Assembly (NCBI GenBank): GCA_013619105.1
Contig: JABXKU010000007.1
Location: 1-64,000 of the forward strand
DNA from: Desulfuromonadales bacterium
Lineage (GTDB): Bacteria > Desulfobacterota > Desulfuromonadia > Desulfuromonadales > Syntrophotaleaceae
Length of the DNA stretch: 64,000 bases
Direction: 5' to 3'
The position numbers and the translations under genes were made by a program. The notes beneath the pieces were generated by a model that did not search any database, was not told the DNA's origin, and saw only the letters and a program-made list of their open reading frames with translations. Positions 43,856-53,907 of the stretch are shown here, piece after piece (the stretch's first letter is position 1; each line of letters starts with the position of its first letter).

Positions 43856-44668
43856 TTACCAGTTGGCAGAGAGATTAAAGGGGATGGTCAGGCCGCTACG
43901 CAGGCTCCAATCCTCGCTTTTGCTGGTGAGTCCAACGCTGCCGCCTAAGTCCCATAGCCAGTCGCCAACGGGTATTTGTATCCCGGCGCGCATCGCACTG
44001 CGCCTGTTGATGGAATCGTCTCCCTCCATGCCTTCGATAGAGAGCAGGCCGACCAGGCTATTGTCCATCAACGGCGCCTTAATGCCGAGGGCATAGCGGA
44101 AGGCGTCGTCCTGGCTATCGGCGTACGACCGTGGGTCGCCAAGAATGGCTAGACCAAGATTGAGGTAAGTTGAAAAGAGCGGGAAGTTTCGGGAGGCCAG
44201 CAGGTCGATGAAGACGTCGGCTTCGTCGGTGCCAAAATCGTCTTTGTTGTCGGCGTTGGGTAGTTTGGTGGCGAGACGTAGAGCCAGGGCCGGAATGCGA
44301 AGCGATTCTTGCCATAGTCGCACCTTGAGGCCAATCGTAAGGTCACCGCTGCCCCACTGGTCGCCTTGACCATTTTCTCGCAGATGCAGGTAGCTGTAGA
44401 GTAGTTGGCATTCAACGCGTTCACCAAGTCCGAGATTGAGGGTCAAGCTTGGTAGTTCGGCCAAGCGACGGTCTTTGTCCTGTTCTTGGAACAGGTTGTG
44501 CAGTCCGTCGTAGTATGCTAGGCCGATGCGGAATTCAGCATGGTTTTTCGGTAATAATTGAGCGTCCTGCAGGCCAAGGGGTTCAAGGTTTTCGGCCAAA
44601 ACCGGAGAGGTCAAAAACAACAAAAGCAAAATGGCCATAACGGTGTGAACTGAAGAAGAAAATCGCAA
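43856..44668 (-). CDS. Putative outer-membrane beta-barrel protein
   Basis: A signal peptide (TVMAILLLLFLTSPVLA) is followed by alternating beta-strand patterns, rich in aromatic and polar residues, ending in a final strand SGLTIPFNLSANW, with an aromatic C-terminal residue as in outer-membrane barrels. The 270-residue length fits a 12-strand or similar barrel, perhaps of the DUF3187 type. No transport substrate is known. The TTG start at 44668 has a strong AGGAGG six bases upstream. Confidence 0.72.
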   Translation of the reverse strand: MRFSSSVHTVMAILLLLFLTSPVLAENLEPLGLQDAQLLPKNHAEFRIGLAYYDGLHNLFQEQDKDRRLAELPSLTLNLGLGERVECQLLYSYLHLRENGQGDQWGSGDLTIGLKVRLWQESLRIPALALRLATKLPNADNKDDFGTDEADVFIDLLASRNFPLFSTYLNLGLAILGDPRSYADSQDDAFRYALGIKAPLMDNSLVGLLSIEGMEGDDSINRRSAMRAGIQIPVGDWLWDLGGSVGLTSKSEDWSLRSGLTIPFNLSANW

Positions 44669-44860
44669 GGGCTACCTCCTGAGGGCGTATTGATAGGATT
44701 CCATTGTAGGATGTTGTAATCTTTGCAAATTTATACCCCATGTAAGTTGTCTGTCAACAGGGTGGACCTTAATCGAGCAATTTGATGCTTGGAGAGTCAC
44801 GGCCTATTGCAGGGGCTATGGTATAATAATTTCCAGTTTAAAAAAGGGGAGGGATGGTTC

Positions 44861-45655
44861 ATGCTCAAGACTCTATGTTTGGTGGTTTTGACCGTTGCTT
44901 TGACAGCCTGTGGTGCTGGCAGCTTCAAGGTGGACAAAGAAGAATATCGGCAGCGAGTTCGCACCTTGGGTGTTGTTCCTCTGCTGGTTGACGGTAGTTC
45001 GCACTTGAACCATCCACGGTCTCAGGAGATCACAGCCTTGCTGCGGCGGAGCAGCGCCAGCCAGCATAAACAGCTGGTCGAAATGCTTAAAGAGAAAAAA
45101 GGTTACTTTGATGTTCGCCCGGTGGTTGGTGATACGGGTGCCTTATTCGGCCGCCTGGTCCAGGGTCGCGTTTGGCAGGAGGGGGAACGCGGTCCTCATC
45201 ATAGCTATAGCTTCAATGCTCAAGCGATCGCTGAATTGACTCAGCAGAGCAGCACGGATGCCTTACTTGTGATTGTCCTCAATGGAGCGGTGCGTAATGC
45301 TAAACGCTGGGATAGGACACGTTTGAGCTACCTGGAGGCACCATTCAACAGTATTTTGGCTTCGGCTTCTGTGGTCTTGCCCTCCGGGGAGGTCCTGTGG
45401 GAATACCAGCCTTCGGAGTCGTTTCTTGATCTTCAGTACCCGGCATTCGATGAGGCCTATTACAACCATGAAGATGAGGTTGCGATTCGTTTCATTACTC
45501 TGGCGGGCCTAGAGAGGCATATTCAGGAGCCCGGGCGCAAATGGCTGCAGGATACGGTATTGGCAAGTCCCTATCGGGATCTTTTTGACAGGTTGAACGC
45601 AGAATTGAAGCCCGGACTGTTGAATCCCTTTACGAGTAATGGTGCCAGTCAGTGA
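44861..45655 (+). CDS. Lipoprotein of unknown function
   Basis: The start is ATG at 44861, with GGGGAGGGATGG just before it, giving a signal peptide KTLCLVVLTVALTAC and lipobox LTAC. The remaining 248 residues (RTLGVVPLLVDGSS, SYSFNAQAIAELTQQSSTDALLVIVLNG, ILASASVVLPSGEVLWEYQPSESF) have alternating strands and helices resembling envelope lipoproteins of unknown role. I do not recognise a family with confidence. It diverges from the beta-barrel gene, sharing a 192-base intergenic region, so the two may be linked. Confidence 0.75.
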   Translation: MLKTLCLVVLTVALTACGAGSFKVDKEEYRQRVRTLGVVPLLVDGSSHLNHPRSQEITALLRRSSASQHKQLVEMLKEKKGYFDVRPVVGDTGALFGRLVQGRVWQEGERGPHHSYSFNAQAIAELTQQSSTDALLVIVLNGAVRNAKRWDRTRLSYLEAPFNSILASASVVLPSGEVLWEYQPSESFLDLQYPAFDEAYYNHEDEVAIRFITLAGLERHIQEPGRKWLQDTVLASPYRDLFDRLNAELKPGLLNPFTSNGASQ

Positions 45656-46080
45656 TCCTGCCCTGAACCAAATTGCAGAGGTTGTGGCGGCCCCGCGCTG
45701 CAAATAATTCATTGACATGAGCTCTTGAACTGGGGTAGATAGGGGGCAGTATCGGATTGCCGCTCAGCCTTTCGCGGCCCTTGCCTTAGCCCCCTCAAAG
45801 AATTTATTCCAGACAATCCAATTATTCATAAGTAGTTTTATACATAGAGACTGAGTATTCTGAACGCCGATATCGGCAGCACCTCTGGGTGCCGACCGAG
45901 ATTGGCAAGGAATAATCTCCCTCCCTTTAGCATCAAGAATTCCATTATCGATAGCCAATTGACAATCAAGACCGAGAACTCCATGTTGCCGAAAAAGGGT
46001 GGCCGGAAATGCAGCGCGGTACGCACCGCGACAAAATCGGTTTCCCGCTCGCTACACCCCATGTCGGGTGAGGAGAACGT
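45656..46080. other. Long leader and intergenic stretch before rho
   Basis: These 425 bases have no convincing gene. The minus-strand frame 45838-46062 looks spurious. A perfect 12-bp palindrome GCCGATATCGGC (45866-45877) and a GCACC/GGTGC hairpin (45879-45892) stand next to each other. An inverted GCGGT/ACCGC pair lies near 46014-46030. The rho gene is often autoregulated through its leader, but I see no defined element. Confidence 0.5.
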
Positions 46081-47328
46081 ATGAACCTGAAAGAACTGAA
46101 AGAAAAGAAAATCGCTGATCTGGTCCAGATTGGCAAGGACCTGAAGCTGGAGGGAGCTTCAGGGATGCGCAAACAGGATCTTGTTTTCGCTATTCTCAAT
46201 GCTACGGCGGAGAAAAACGGTGCCATTTACGGCGAAGGTGTGTTGGAAATCCTGCCTGATGGTTTCGGTTTTCTGCGAGCCCCTGACGCTAATTATCTCC
46301 CCGGCCCCGACGATATTTATGTATCGCCCTCGCAGATTCGCCGTTTCAATCTGCGTACCGGCGATACGGTAGCAGGTCAGATTCGACCACCCAAGGAAGG
46401 GGAACGTTACTTTGCGTTGCTCAAGGTGGCGGAAGTCAACTTCGAGAACCCGGCGGTGGCTCGGGACAAGACCCTGTTCGACAACCTGACACCTCTGTAT
46501 CCGGAAGAGCGTATTATGCTGGAGACCGAGCCGGACAATCTCTCCATGCGAGTGATGGACCTGGCGGCTCCGATTGGCAAGGGCCAGCGCGGTTTAATCG
46601 TGGCTCCGCCCCGTACCGGCAAGACCATGTTGCTGCAGAATATCGCCAACTCCATCACCACCAACCATCCGGAAGTCTACCTTATCGTGCTGCTCATCGA
46701 TGAGCGTCCAGAAGAGGTGACCGACATGCAGCGTTCGGTCAACGGCGAAGTCATCTCCTCGACCTTCGATGAGCCAGCGACCCGCCACGTCCAAGTGGCA
46801 GAGATGGTTATTGAAAAGGCCCGTCGATTGGTGGAGCACAAGCGGGATGTGGTTATTCTGCTCGATTCCATAACCCGTCTGGCCCGCGCCTATAATACCG
46901 TGGTGCCGCCAAGTGGCAAGATACTCTCCGGCGGTGTCGATTCCAATGCCTTGCACAAACCGAAGCGCTTCTTCGGCGCGGCGCGCAACATCGAGGAAGG
47001 CGGCAGTCTGACCATTATTGCCACCGCCCTGATCGACACGGGCAGCAAGATGGACGAGGTTATCTTTGAAGAATTCAAAGGTACCGGCAATATGGAGTTG
47101 CAGCTTGACCGGCGTCTGGTCGAAAAGCGGACCTTTCCGGCCATCGACATCAATAAATCGGGTACCCGTCGCGAAGAATTGCTGCTCGATACGACTACCC
47201 TGCAGCGCACGTGGCTGCTGCGTAAGGTGCTGTCCAATATGAATGTGGTCGATGGCATGGACTTTATGCTGGAAAAACTTTCGGCCTGCAAGGGGAATCA
47301 GGAGTTTCTCGATTCCATGAATCAGTAA
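46081..47328 (+). CDS. rho: Transcription termination factor Rho
   Basis: Rho is a hexameric RNA helicase that ends transcription. The N-terminal helical part ([21 protein letters not shown]) and cold-shock-like RNA-binding domain ([30 protein letters not shown]) precede the ATPase with P-loop [10 protein letters not shown], Walker [15 protein letters not shown], the Q-loop ([13 protein letters not shown]) and the R-loop GTGNMEL. The 415-residue length is normal. It is followed by rpmE after 126 bases, an arrangement seen in many bacteria. Confidence 0.98.
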   Translation: MNLKELKEKKIADLVQIGKDLKLEGASGMRKQDLVFAILNATAEKNGAIYGEGVLEILPDGFGFLRAPDANYLPGPDDIYVSPSQIRRFNLRTGDTVAGQIRPPKEGERYFALLKVAEVNFENPAVARDKTLFDNLTPLYPEERIMLETEPDNLSMRVMDLAAPIGKGQRGLIVAPPRTGKTMLLQNIANSITTNHPEVYLIVLLIDERPEEVTDMQRSVNGEVISSTFDEPATRHVQVAEMVIEKARRLVEHKRDVVILLDSITRLARAYNTVVPPSGKILSGGVDSNALHKPKRFFGAARNIEEGGSLTIIATALIDTGSKMDEVIFEEFKGTGNMELQLDRRLVEKRTFPAIDINKSGTRREELLLDTTTLQRTWLLRKVLSNMNVVDGMDFMLEKLSACKGNQEFLDSMNQ

Positions 47329-47454
47329 CCGTTCAGGCAAGAAAGTGCTTGCAGGATTTGTGCGAAGATGGTAACAAGTAGGCTTCGCTTTTTAGCCCTT
47401 TGGAACAATGATTAGCCCTGTACAAAGCCAGGGCATCAAGGAGAACAAATAGTT

Positions 47455-47658
47455 ATGAAAGACGGAATTCATCCTGCCTACGATAAAGTCACCGTCAAGT
47501 GTCACTGCGGATTTACCTTTGAGACTTGCTCTACCAAAAAAGACGAAATCACCACGGAGGTCTGCTCCGCTTGCCATCCCTTCTATACCGGCAAGCAGAA
47601 GCTGATGGACACCGCGGGTCGCATTGAGCGGTTCCGTAAAAAATACGGCACGAAATAG
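47455..47658 (+). CDS. rpmE: 50S ribosomal protein L31, zinc-binding type
   Basis: The 67-residue protein has the L31 pattern ([22 protein letters not shown], then [31 protein letters not shown]). CHC and CSAC supply the zinc-binding cysteines of the C+ form. The ATG has AAGGAG just upstream. A terminator follows immediately, and rho lies upstream. Confidence 0.97.
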   Translation: MKDGIHPAYDKVTVKCHCGFTFETCSTKKDEITTEVCSACHPFYTGKQKLMDTAGRIERFRKKYGTK

Positions 47659-47670
47659 TAACTGCTGGGG

Positions 47671-47697
47671 ACGGCCCTTCAGGGCCGTTTCTTTTTT
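47671..47697 (+). terminator. Intrinsic terminator after rpmE
   Basis: ACGGCCC and GGGCCGT pair around a small loop and are followed by TTTCTTTTTT, twelve bases after the rpmE stop. Confidence 0.9.
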
Positions 47698-47702
47698 ATT
47701 GA

Positions 47703-47726
47703 GCCGCAGCGCCTAGGCGCTGCGGC
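47703..47726. repeat. Perfect 24-bp palindrome before thyX
   Basis: GCCGCAGCGCCT is followed directly by its exact complement AGGCGCTGCGGC with no loop. It lies between the rpmE terminator and thyX. It may be a protein-binding site or a stable cruciform. It lacks a T-run, so a terminator is unlikely. Confidence 0.85.
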
Positions 47727-47810
47727 TTGTCCAGTTTTTTCGCCGCATCAGCTATTTACCTGTTGCGGAGTGACTCCGGCCCATTAGGCCGGGAATTGAG
47801 CGAGGGGGCC

Positions 47811-48497
47811 ATGTTCGTTCAGCTATTGCAGCATACTCCCGAACCCGAACGTGTGGTCGCCGCCGCGGCTCGTCTTTGTTATTCGGCCTCTTCTGTTGAG
47901 AAGTTGCTGGAACAGGGGCCGCAGGAACGTGCTCGGCTGCTGGAAAAGATCCTCTCCCTGGGGCATCTGTCGGTACTAGAGCATGCCTCTTTTTCCTTTG
48001 CTGTCGAAGGAATCAGCCGCGCTTGTTCCCATCAACTGGTTCGTCATCGCCTGGCCTCCTTTTCTCAACAGAGCCAACGTTATGTTTCACATCAGGAGCG
48101 CTTCGCTGCCGTGGTGCCGCCGACTATTGCTGGTCGCCCCGAGTTGCTGCAGCGATATGAACAGCTCTTCGATGAGGTGCATGTCCTGTATCGTGAACTT
48201 CTGGAGGCTGGTGTTCCAGCTGAAGACGCTCGTTTTGTGCTGCCAAATGCCGCTGAAACCAAATTGGTTCTAACTATGAACGCGCGGGAGTTGCTGCACT
48301 TTTTCGGTTTGCGCTGTTGCCGTCGCGCCCAGTGGGAGATCCGTGCCCTGGCTATCGAAATGCTGCGTTTGGCACGGGGGGCTGCCCCCCTGCTCTTTGC
48401 CGGCGCCGGTCCCGGTTGTCTGGCTGGTCCCTGTCCCGAAGGCTCTATGGCCTGTGGCGCCGTCGACCAAGTGCGGCGTGAATTTTCTGAGCTTTGA
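47811..48497 (+). CDS. thyX: Flavin-dependent thymidylate synthase
   Basis: ThyX makes dTMP from dUMP with FAD and methylenetetrahydrofolate. The signature RHRLASFSQQSQRY (RHRxxSxxxxSxR) is present, along with GHLSVLEHASFSF. The 228-residue product begins MFVQLLQHTPEPE at 47811, with GAGGGGG before it; the longer frame to 47727 is an artefact. It lies between rpmE and prfA. A thyA-type enzyme is not seen in the window. Confidence 0.96.
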   Translation: MFVQLLQHTPEPERVVAAAARLCYSASSVEKLLEQGPQERARLLEKILSLGHLSVLEHASFSFAVEGISRACSHQLVRHRLASFSQQSQRYVSHQERFAAVVPPTIAGRPELLQRYEQLFDEVHVLYRELLEAGVPAEDARFVLPNAAETKLVLTMNARELLHFFGLRCCRRAQWEIRALAIEMLRLARGAAPLLFAGAGPGCLAGPCPEGSMACGAVDQVRREFSEL

Positions 48498-48533
48498 ACA
48501 GGTCTTTAGGCGGTAGGTAAGGAGTAGTAACTA

Positions 48534-49610
48534 GTGGATCCCATCTTTAATAAGCTGGAAGAGGTCGTCGATCGTTTGCGTGAGGTCGAGGGTTTGCTTT
48601 CCGATCCGCAGGTGGCCTCCAATCAGGATCGCTTTCGGGGCCTGACCAAGGAACATGCCGAATTGTCTCCCGTGGTGGAGGCTTTCAATAGTTATCGACA
48701 GCTGTGCGAGGAAATTGCCGGACATCGGGAACTGCTGCAGGACAGCGACGCTGAACTTAAAGAGATGGCGAAGGCGGAATTGCCGGCGTTAGAAGAGCGG
48801 CGCGGCGAGATGGAGCAGGGACTCAAACTGCTGCTCTTGCCCAAGGATCCCAACGACGAAAAGAACGTTATTCTGGAGATTCGCGCTGGTACCGGCGGCG
48901 ACGAAGCGGCCCTGTTTGCTGGAAATTTGTTTCGCATGTACGGTCGGTATGCCGAACGCCAGGGATGGCGGGTCGAGATACTGAGTTGTTCCGATTCCGA
49001 TGCTGGCGGTATGAAGGAAGTGATCGCCATGGTCAGCGGCCAGCGAGTCTATTCCCGTCTCAAGTACGAGAGCGGTACTCACCGGGTACAGCGGGTTCCG
49101 GAAACGGAAACCCAGGGCCGCATCCATACTTCGGCCTGTACCGTGGCGGTGCTGCCAGAGGCTGAAGACGTCGATGTCGACATTGATCCGACCGATCTGC
49201 GCATAGATGTCTACCGCGCTTCCGGGGCTGGTGGCCAGCACGTCAACAAGACCGAATCGGCGGTGCGTATCACCCATCTACCGACCGGAGTGGTGGTCTC
49301 CTGCCAGGACGAAAAGTCGCAGCATAAAAACAAGGCCAAGGCTATGAAGGTGCTCAAGTCCCGCATCCTCGACAGTCTGATGGCCGAGCAGCATGCGCAG
49401 ATGGCTGCCGATCGCAAGACCCAGGTCGGTAGTGGCGATCGCTCCCAGCGGATTCGCACCTATAACTTTCCTCAGGGGCGTTGCACCGATCATCGCATTG
49501 GCCTGACCCTCTACCGTTTGGATAGTATTATGCAGGGTGATCTCGACGAGCTGGTCAATGCTATCAGTACCTATTTCCAGAGTGAGGCTCTGGCCGGTCA
49601 GGAAACCTGA
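48534..49610 (+). CDS. prfA: Peptide chain release factor 1
   Basis: RF1 reads UAA and UAG stop codons and frees the peptide. The GGQ motif ([22 protein letters not shown]) and a RF1-type PxT region precede a C-terminal helix bundle, and the 358-residue length is standard. The start is GTG at 48534, with AAGGAG nine bases upstream. The prmC gene, whose product methylates this protein's GGQ glutamine, follows after two bases. Confidence 0.97.
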   Translation: MDPIFNKLEEVVDRLREVEGLLSDPQVASNQDRFRGLTKEHAELSPVVEAFNSYRQLCEEIAGHRELLQDSDAELKEMAKAELPALEERRGEMEQGLKLLLLPKDPNDEKNVILEIRAGTGGDEAALFAGNLFRMYGRYAERQGWRVEILSCSDSDAGGMKEVIAMVSGQRVYSRLKYESGTHRVQRVPETETQGRIHTSACTVAVLPEAEDVDVDIDPTDLRIDVYRASGAGGQHVNKTESAVRITHLPTGVVVSCQDEKSQHKNKAKAMKVLKSRILDSLMAEQHAQMAADRKTQVGSGDRSQRIRTYNFPQGRCTDHRIGLTLYRLDSIMQGDLDELVNAISTYFQSEALAGQET

Positions 49611-49612
49611 TC

Positions 49613-50470
49613 TTGGCCGAGTCGTGGACGGTGCTCAAGGTTTTACAATGGACGGCCGCTTATCTGCAAGAACAGGGTATCGAAGGGGCACGGCTCGATG
49701 CCGAACTGTTGCTCACCGAGGTGCTGCAGCTTGATCGGGTCGGACTGTATGTCAATTACGACCGGCCCCTTGAGACGACAGAATTAGCAACCTATCGGCA
49801 ACTCGTTGGGCGGCGTGCCCGCCGGGAACCAGTCGCTTATATTCTCGGCCGTAGTGAGTTTTGGTCCTTGCCCCTGTTGGTGCGGCCCGATGTGTTGATA
49901 CCTCGCCCAGATACCGAGGTGCTGGTCGAAGAGGCTTTGCAGAGGGCTGGCGACGAGTGCCGTATCCTCGACGTCGGTACCGGCAGTGGCGCGATAGCCA
50001 TTGCCCTCGCCCATGAGTTGCCCAACGCTCAGCTGGTCGCTATCGATATTTCCGAGGCGGCTCTGATGGTGGCGAAAGAAAATGCCTGCAGCAACGGCGT
50101 GGCCGAGCGGATTGCCTTTCAGGCGGGGGACCTGCAGCAATTGCCAACGGGCCCCTTTGAGCTGATCGTGGCTAACCCCCCCTATATTCCTCAGGGGGAT
50201 CTGGCTGCCTTGCAGCCCGAAGTGCGCGAATACGAACCGCAGCTCGCCCTGGCCGGTGGTAAGGATGGCCTTGACTGTTATCGAGCCTTGGCTGCTCAGT
50301 CGCCACAGTGCTTGTCCTCTGGTGGGTGGATGCTGCTGGAGGTTGGTATTGGTCAGGCCGAGTTTGTACAACAATTGTTGACAGAGGTGGGACTAGTTGA
50401 AGTCTTCTGCCGTAACGATTATGCCGGCGTGGCACGGGTAGTCGGGGGCCGCCGCGCGGTTGCCGCTTAA
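49613..50470 (+). CDS. prmC: Release factor glutamine methyltransferase
   Basis: PrmC (HemK) methylates the glutamine of the GGQ motif in RF1 and RF2. The Rossmann methyltransferase has ILDVGTGSGAIAIALA and the catalytic NPPY (VANPPYIPQGD), with an N-terminal helical release-factor binding part. The start is TTG at 49613, with AGGAAA about eight bases upstream. The gene abuts prfA (two bases) and is followed by murA. Confidence 0.96.
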   Translation: MAESWTVLKVLQWTAAYLQEQGIEGARLDAELLLTEVLQLDRVGLYVNYDRPLETTELATYRQLVGRRARREPVAYILGRSEFWSLPLLVRPDVLIPRPDTEVLVEEALQRAGDECRILDVGTGSGAIAIALAHELPNAQLVAIDISEAALMVAKENACSNGVAERIAFQAGDLQQLPTGPFELIVANPPYIPQGDLAALQPEVREYEPQLALAGGKDGLDCYRALAAQSPQCLSSGGWMLLEVGIGQAEFVQQLLTEVGLVEVFCRNDYAGVARVVGGRRAVAA

Positions 50471-50503
50471 GCATAAACCTCCTTTACGACAGGTAAGTAA
50501 GCT

Positions 50504-51763
50504 TTGGAAAAAATCATTATTCATGGTGGCCGGAAACTATCGGGAAGTGTTCAGGTCAGTGGCGCAAAGAATTCCGCTCTGCCCCTACTTTTTGCTACCT
50601 TACTTGCTCCTGGAGTTCATCGTCTTGGCAATGTGCCGAACCTGAGGGACATTACCACCACCGAGCGCCTGTTGGGGGTTTTTGGTGCGCAGGTTGAACG
50701 CCAAGATCATTTATGTACCATCGATGCGACGGCGATTCAGAGCGTTGAAGCACCTTATGAACTGGTTCGTACCATGCGCGCATCGGTCCTGGCTCTGGGA
50801 CCCTTGCTGACTCGACTTGGACACGCCCGGGTTAGCTTGCCCGGAGGCTGTGCCATTGGCGCCCGGCCGATCAATCTGCACCTCAAGGGGCTAGAGGCCA
50901 TGGGCGCGCGGATCGAACTCGACCACGGCTATGTCGAAGCTCGCGCTAAGCGCCTTAAGGGCGCACACATCTATCTCGATTTTCCCACTGTGGGCGGTAC
51001 CGAAAACCTGATGATGGCGGCGGTGCTGGCCAAGGGCACCACGGTCTTAGAAAACGCGGCTTGTGAGCCTGAAATCGTAGATCTGGCCAATGCTCTGATT
51101 ACCATGGGCGCCCAGATCCATGGTGCTGGCAGTGATCGAATCACCATCGAAGGGGTGGATGAACTTCAGCCCATGGATTTTTCGGTCATGGGCGACCGTA
51201 TCGAAGCCGGCACCTTCATGGTCGCTTCCGCTCTGACTCGGGGCAATGTTCTGGTTGCTGGTGCTCGGATCGAGCATCTTGAAGCACTGGTTTGCAAATT
51301 ACGCGAAGCCGGCGTTGAGGTTCTCGAAGAAGCCGATGGCTTGCGGGTCAAAGGGCCGCGTCGTCTTGCCCCCGTTGATATCAAAACCCAGCCCCATCCG
51401 GGCTTTCCCACCGACATGCAGGCTCAGTTTATGGCGCTGATGGTCTTGGCCAATGGCACCAGCATGATCAGTGAAAATGTTTTTGAGAATCGCTTTATGC
51501 ATGTCTCCGAATTGCAGCGTATGGGGGCCGATATCTCCATCGAAGGCGGCCAGGCGACTGTCAAGGGAGTCAAAGAATTACTCGGCGCGCCGGTTATGGC
51601 CACCGATCTGCGGGCCAGCGCTTGTCTGATATTGGCCGGACTGGCGGCGGACAACACCACCGAGGTGCGACGTATTTATCATCTCGACCGGGGTTACGAG
51701 TGTATCGAAGAGAAGTTTCGTCAGCTTGGTGCCCGTATCGAGCGGGTCAAGGAAGAGTCCTAA
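50504..51763 (+). CDS. murA: UDP-N-acetylglucosamine 1-carboxyvinyltransferase
   Basis: MurA adds phosphoenolpyruvate to UDP-GlcNAc, the first committed step of peptidoglycan synthesis. The active-site Cys is in [16 protein letters not shown] near residue 118, and the start [27 protein letters not shown] is typical, as is [15 protein letters not shown]. The length of 419 residues is normal. The start is TTG, with AGGTAAG upstream. It links the translation genes and the his operon, and hisG follows after 95 bases. Confidence 0.97.
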   Translation: MEKIIIHGGRKLSGSVQVSGAKNSALPLLFATLLAPGVHRLGNVPNLRDITTTERLLGVFGAQVERQDHLCTIDATAIQSVEAPYELVRTMRASVLALGPLLTRLGHARVSLPGGCAIGARPINLHLKGLEAMGARIELDHGYVEARAKRLKGAHIYLDFPTVGGTENLMMAAVLAKGTTVLENAACEPEIVDLANALITMGAQIHGAGSDRITIEGVDELQPMDFSVMGDRIEAGTFMVASALTRGNVLVAGARIEHLEALVCKLREAGVEVLEEADGLRVKGPRRLAPVDIKTQPHPGFPTDMQAQFMALMVLANGTSMISENVFENRFMHVSELQRMGADISIEGGQATVKGVKELLGAPVMATDLRASACLILAGLAADNTTEVRRIYHLDRGYECIEEKFRQLGARIERVKEES

Positions 51764-51858
51764 GCGAATAGTCTGTGTCGGCGAAGAAGTCATCAGAAGC
51801 TTCGCGCTGATTGGTGCTTTGTTCTTATTACTGTCCACGATTCACCAGGGGTCAACCT

Positions 51859-52521
51859 ATGAGTGATTTTATTACCTTTGCCTTGCCTAAAGGGCGCATC
51901 ATGCAGGATTCGATGGAGCTCTTCGGCAAAATCGGCATCACCTGCCCGGAAATGGCTGGAGATAGCCGCAAGCTGGTTTTTGAAAATCGCGAAAGCAAAT
52001 TTCGCTTTATGGCGGTACGGGCTACCGACGTGCCGACCTATGTAGAGTATGGTTGCGCCGATATTGGCGTGGTCGGCAAGGACACCCTGCTTGAGCAGGG
52101 TAAAGATTTGTACGAGCCCCTCGATCTCAAGTTTGGCTATTGTCGGCTGATGGTTGCCGAGCCCAAAGCCCTGCGCGAGGAAGAGGATCCGAGCAGTTGG
52201 TCCAATATTCGCGTGGCCACCAAATATCCCAACATCACCGAACGCTACTTTGCAGCCCGTGGTGTGCAGGTGGAACTCATCAAGTTGTATGGCTCCATCG
52301 AGTTGGCACCGTTAGTGGGTCTGTCCGAGCGCATCGTTGACCTGGTTTCCACCGGCGCCACCCTGCGTGATAACGGCATGGTCGAAGTCGAAACCATCGC
52401 CGAAATTACCAGTCGCTTGATCGTTAATCGGGCCAGCCTGAAGACCAAACATCAGCGGATCAGCCGTATTCTCGCCGACTTAGAAGAGGTGATCGGCAGC
52501 GAGCCGACCATCTCCGGTTAA
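51859..52521 (+). CDS. hisG: ATP phosphoribosyltransferase, short form
   Basis: HisG joins ATP and PRPP in the first step of histidine synthesis. The 220-residue protein (MSDFITFALPKGRIMQDSMELF, then GCADIGVVGKDTLLE, and LVSTGATLRDNGM) lacks the C-terminal regulatory domain of the long form. The short form needs HisZ for feedback control, and no hisZ is in the window. The ATG at 51859 has AGGGG upstream. It opens the his operon. Confidence 0.97.
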   Translation: MSDFITFALPKGRIMQDSMELFGKIGITCPEMAGDSRKLVFENRESKFRFMAVRATDVPTYVEYGCADIGVVGKDTLLEQGKDLYEPLDLKFGYCRLMVAEPKALREEEDPSSWSNIRVATKYPNITERYFAARGVQVELIKLYGSIELAPLVGLSERIVDLVSTGATLRDNGMVEVETIAEITSRLIVNRASLKTKHQRISRILADLEEVIGSEPTISG

Positions 52522-52560
52522 TGGTTTTGAGCATGGCACTGTATCGTCTGGAGAAAAAGC

Positions 52561-53853
52561 ATGATTGAATTTCTGCGTTTTGACGATGCCGGTTTTGAGG
52601 CCGCCCTGCAGCGCATCGTGGCTCGTGGCGAGGATTCGCCGGCTGGGGTTGAAGACATCGTTGGGGAGATCATCGCGCGGGTACGCAAAGAAGGGGATCA
52701 AGCTCTCTTTGACTACACCGCCCGTTTTGACGCCCTGCAGCTCAGTGCTGCAACGATGGAGGTTACAACGGCCGAAATAGACCAGGCCTTGGCCTCGATC
52801 AGCGCCGAATCCTTGGCCTGCCTGCAACTGGCTGCTGATCGCATTGAATCTTTTCATCGTAAGCAAAAACAGGAATCGTGGCTATCCACCGATGAGCCGG
52901 ACATGCTGCTTGGGCAATTGGTGCGCCCCCTCGACCGGGTCGGTATCTATGTCCCTGGTGGTAAGGCCAGCTATCCCTCGTCAGTGCTGATGAACGCCCT
53001 GCCGGCCAAGGTTGCCGGGGTCGGCGAGGTTATCATGGTGGTGCCCATGCCCGGTGGTGAAATCAACCCCCATGTGCTTGCTGCAGCTCGCCTGGCCGGG
53101 GTTGATCGGATTTTCAAAGTGGGCGGAGCTCAAGCGGTTGCGGCGCTGGCTTTTGGTACTGAAAGCGTGCCACGGGTCGACAAGATTACCGGCCCCGGCA
53201 ACATCTATGTAGCTACGGCCAAGAAGCAGGTCTTTGGTCAGGTCGACATTGACATGATCGCTGGGCCTAGCGAGATTCTGGTGATCAACGACGGCAGCGG
53301 CGACCCGCAACATGTGGCTGCTGACCTGCTGTCCCAAGCGGAACACGACGAGTTGGCCTCCAGTATTTTGGTGACCACCGACGAGTCTTTTGCTGGTGCG
53401 GTTCAGCAGGCCCTTGGTGAACAGTTGACAGCCCTGCCGCGACGGGATATCGCCAGCCGTGCTCTGGCTCGTTACGGTGCCATTATCGTGGCCGGAGACC
53501 TGGACGAGGCCATCGCCTTCAGTAATAGCATTGCTCCGGAGCATCTGGAACTGGCGGTAGCCGATCCTTTCGCTTTGTTGCCGCTGATTCGCCATGCCGG
53601 CGCGATCTTTATGGGGCATAATACCCCGGAAGCCGCTGGTGATTACCTGGCCGGTCCCAACCATACCTTGCCGACGGGGGGCACAGCACGGTTCTTTTCG
53701 CCTCTCGGGGTAGAGGATTTTGTGAAAAAGTCGAGTCTGATTTCTTTGAGTAGCGCCGGTCTGCAACGGGTCGGCGATGCCATCGTCCACCTGGCGGAAC
53801 TAGAGGGCCTTACCGCTCACGGTCGCTCGGTGGCTATTCGTCTCAATAAGTAA
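52561..53853 (+). CDS. hisD: Histidinol dehydrogenase
   Basis: HisD carries out the last two steps, histidinol to histidine, with NAD. The zinc-binding and catalytic pattern is present (GGAQAVAALAFGTESVPRVDKITGPGN, IDMIAGPSEILVI, LSQAEHDE, and PTGGTARFFSPLGVEDF). The length of 430 residues is normal. The ATG follows GGAGAAAAAGC and lies 39 bases after hisG. Confidence 0.97.
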   Translation: MIEFLRFDDAGFEAALQRIVARGEDSPAGVEDIVGEIIARVRKEGDQALFDYTARFDALQLSAATMEVTTAEIDQALASISAESLACLQLAADRIESFHRKQKQESWLSTDEPDMLLGQLVRPLDRVGIYVPGGKASYPSSVLMNALPAKVAGVGEVIMVVPMPGGEINPHVLAAARLAGVDRIFKVGGAQAVAALAFGTESVPRVDKITGPGNIYVATAKKQVFGQVDIDMIAGPSEILVINDGSGDPQHVAADLLSQAEHDELASSILVTTDESFAGAVQQALGEQLTALPRRDIASRALARYGAIIVAGDLDEAIAFSNSIAPEHLELAVADPFALLPLIRHAGAIFMGHNTPEAAGDYLAGPNHTLPTGGTARFFSPLGVEDFVKKSSLISLSSAGLQRVGDAIVHLAELEGLTAHGRSVAIRLNK

Positions 53854-53907
53854 CTCAGCGGCGTCTGCCGTACTCTGGCGGCCACAACCGGAAATAGGGG
53901 GAAGGAT

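Noticed and set aside
45838-46062. Minus-strand 74-residue frame in the rho leader
   Set aside because: No ribosome binding site or family match, and it crosses hairpins.
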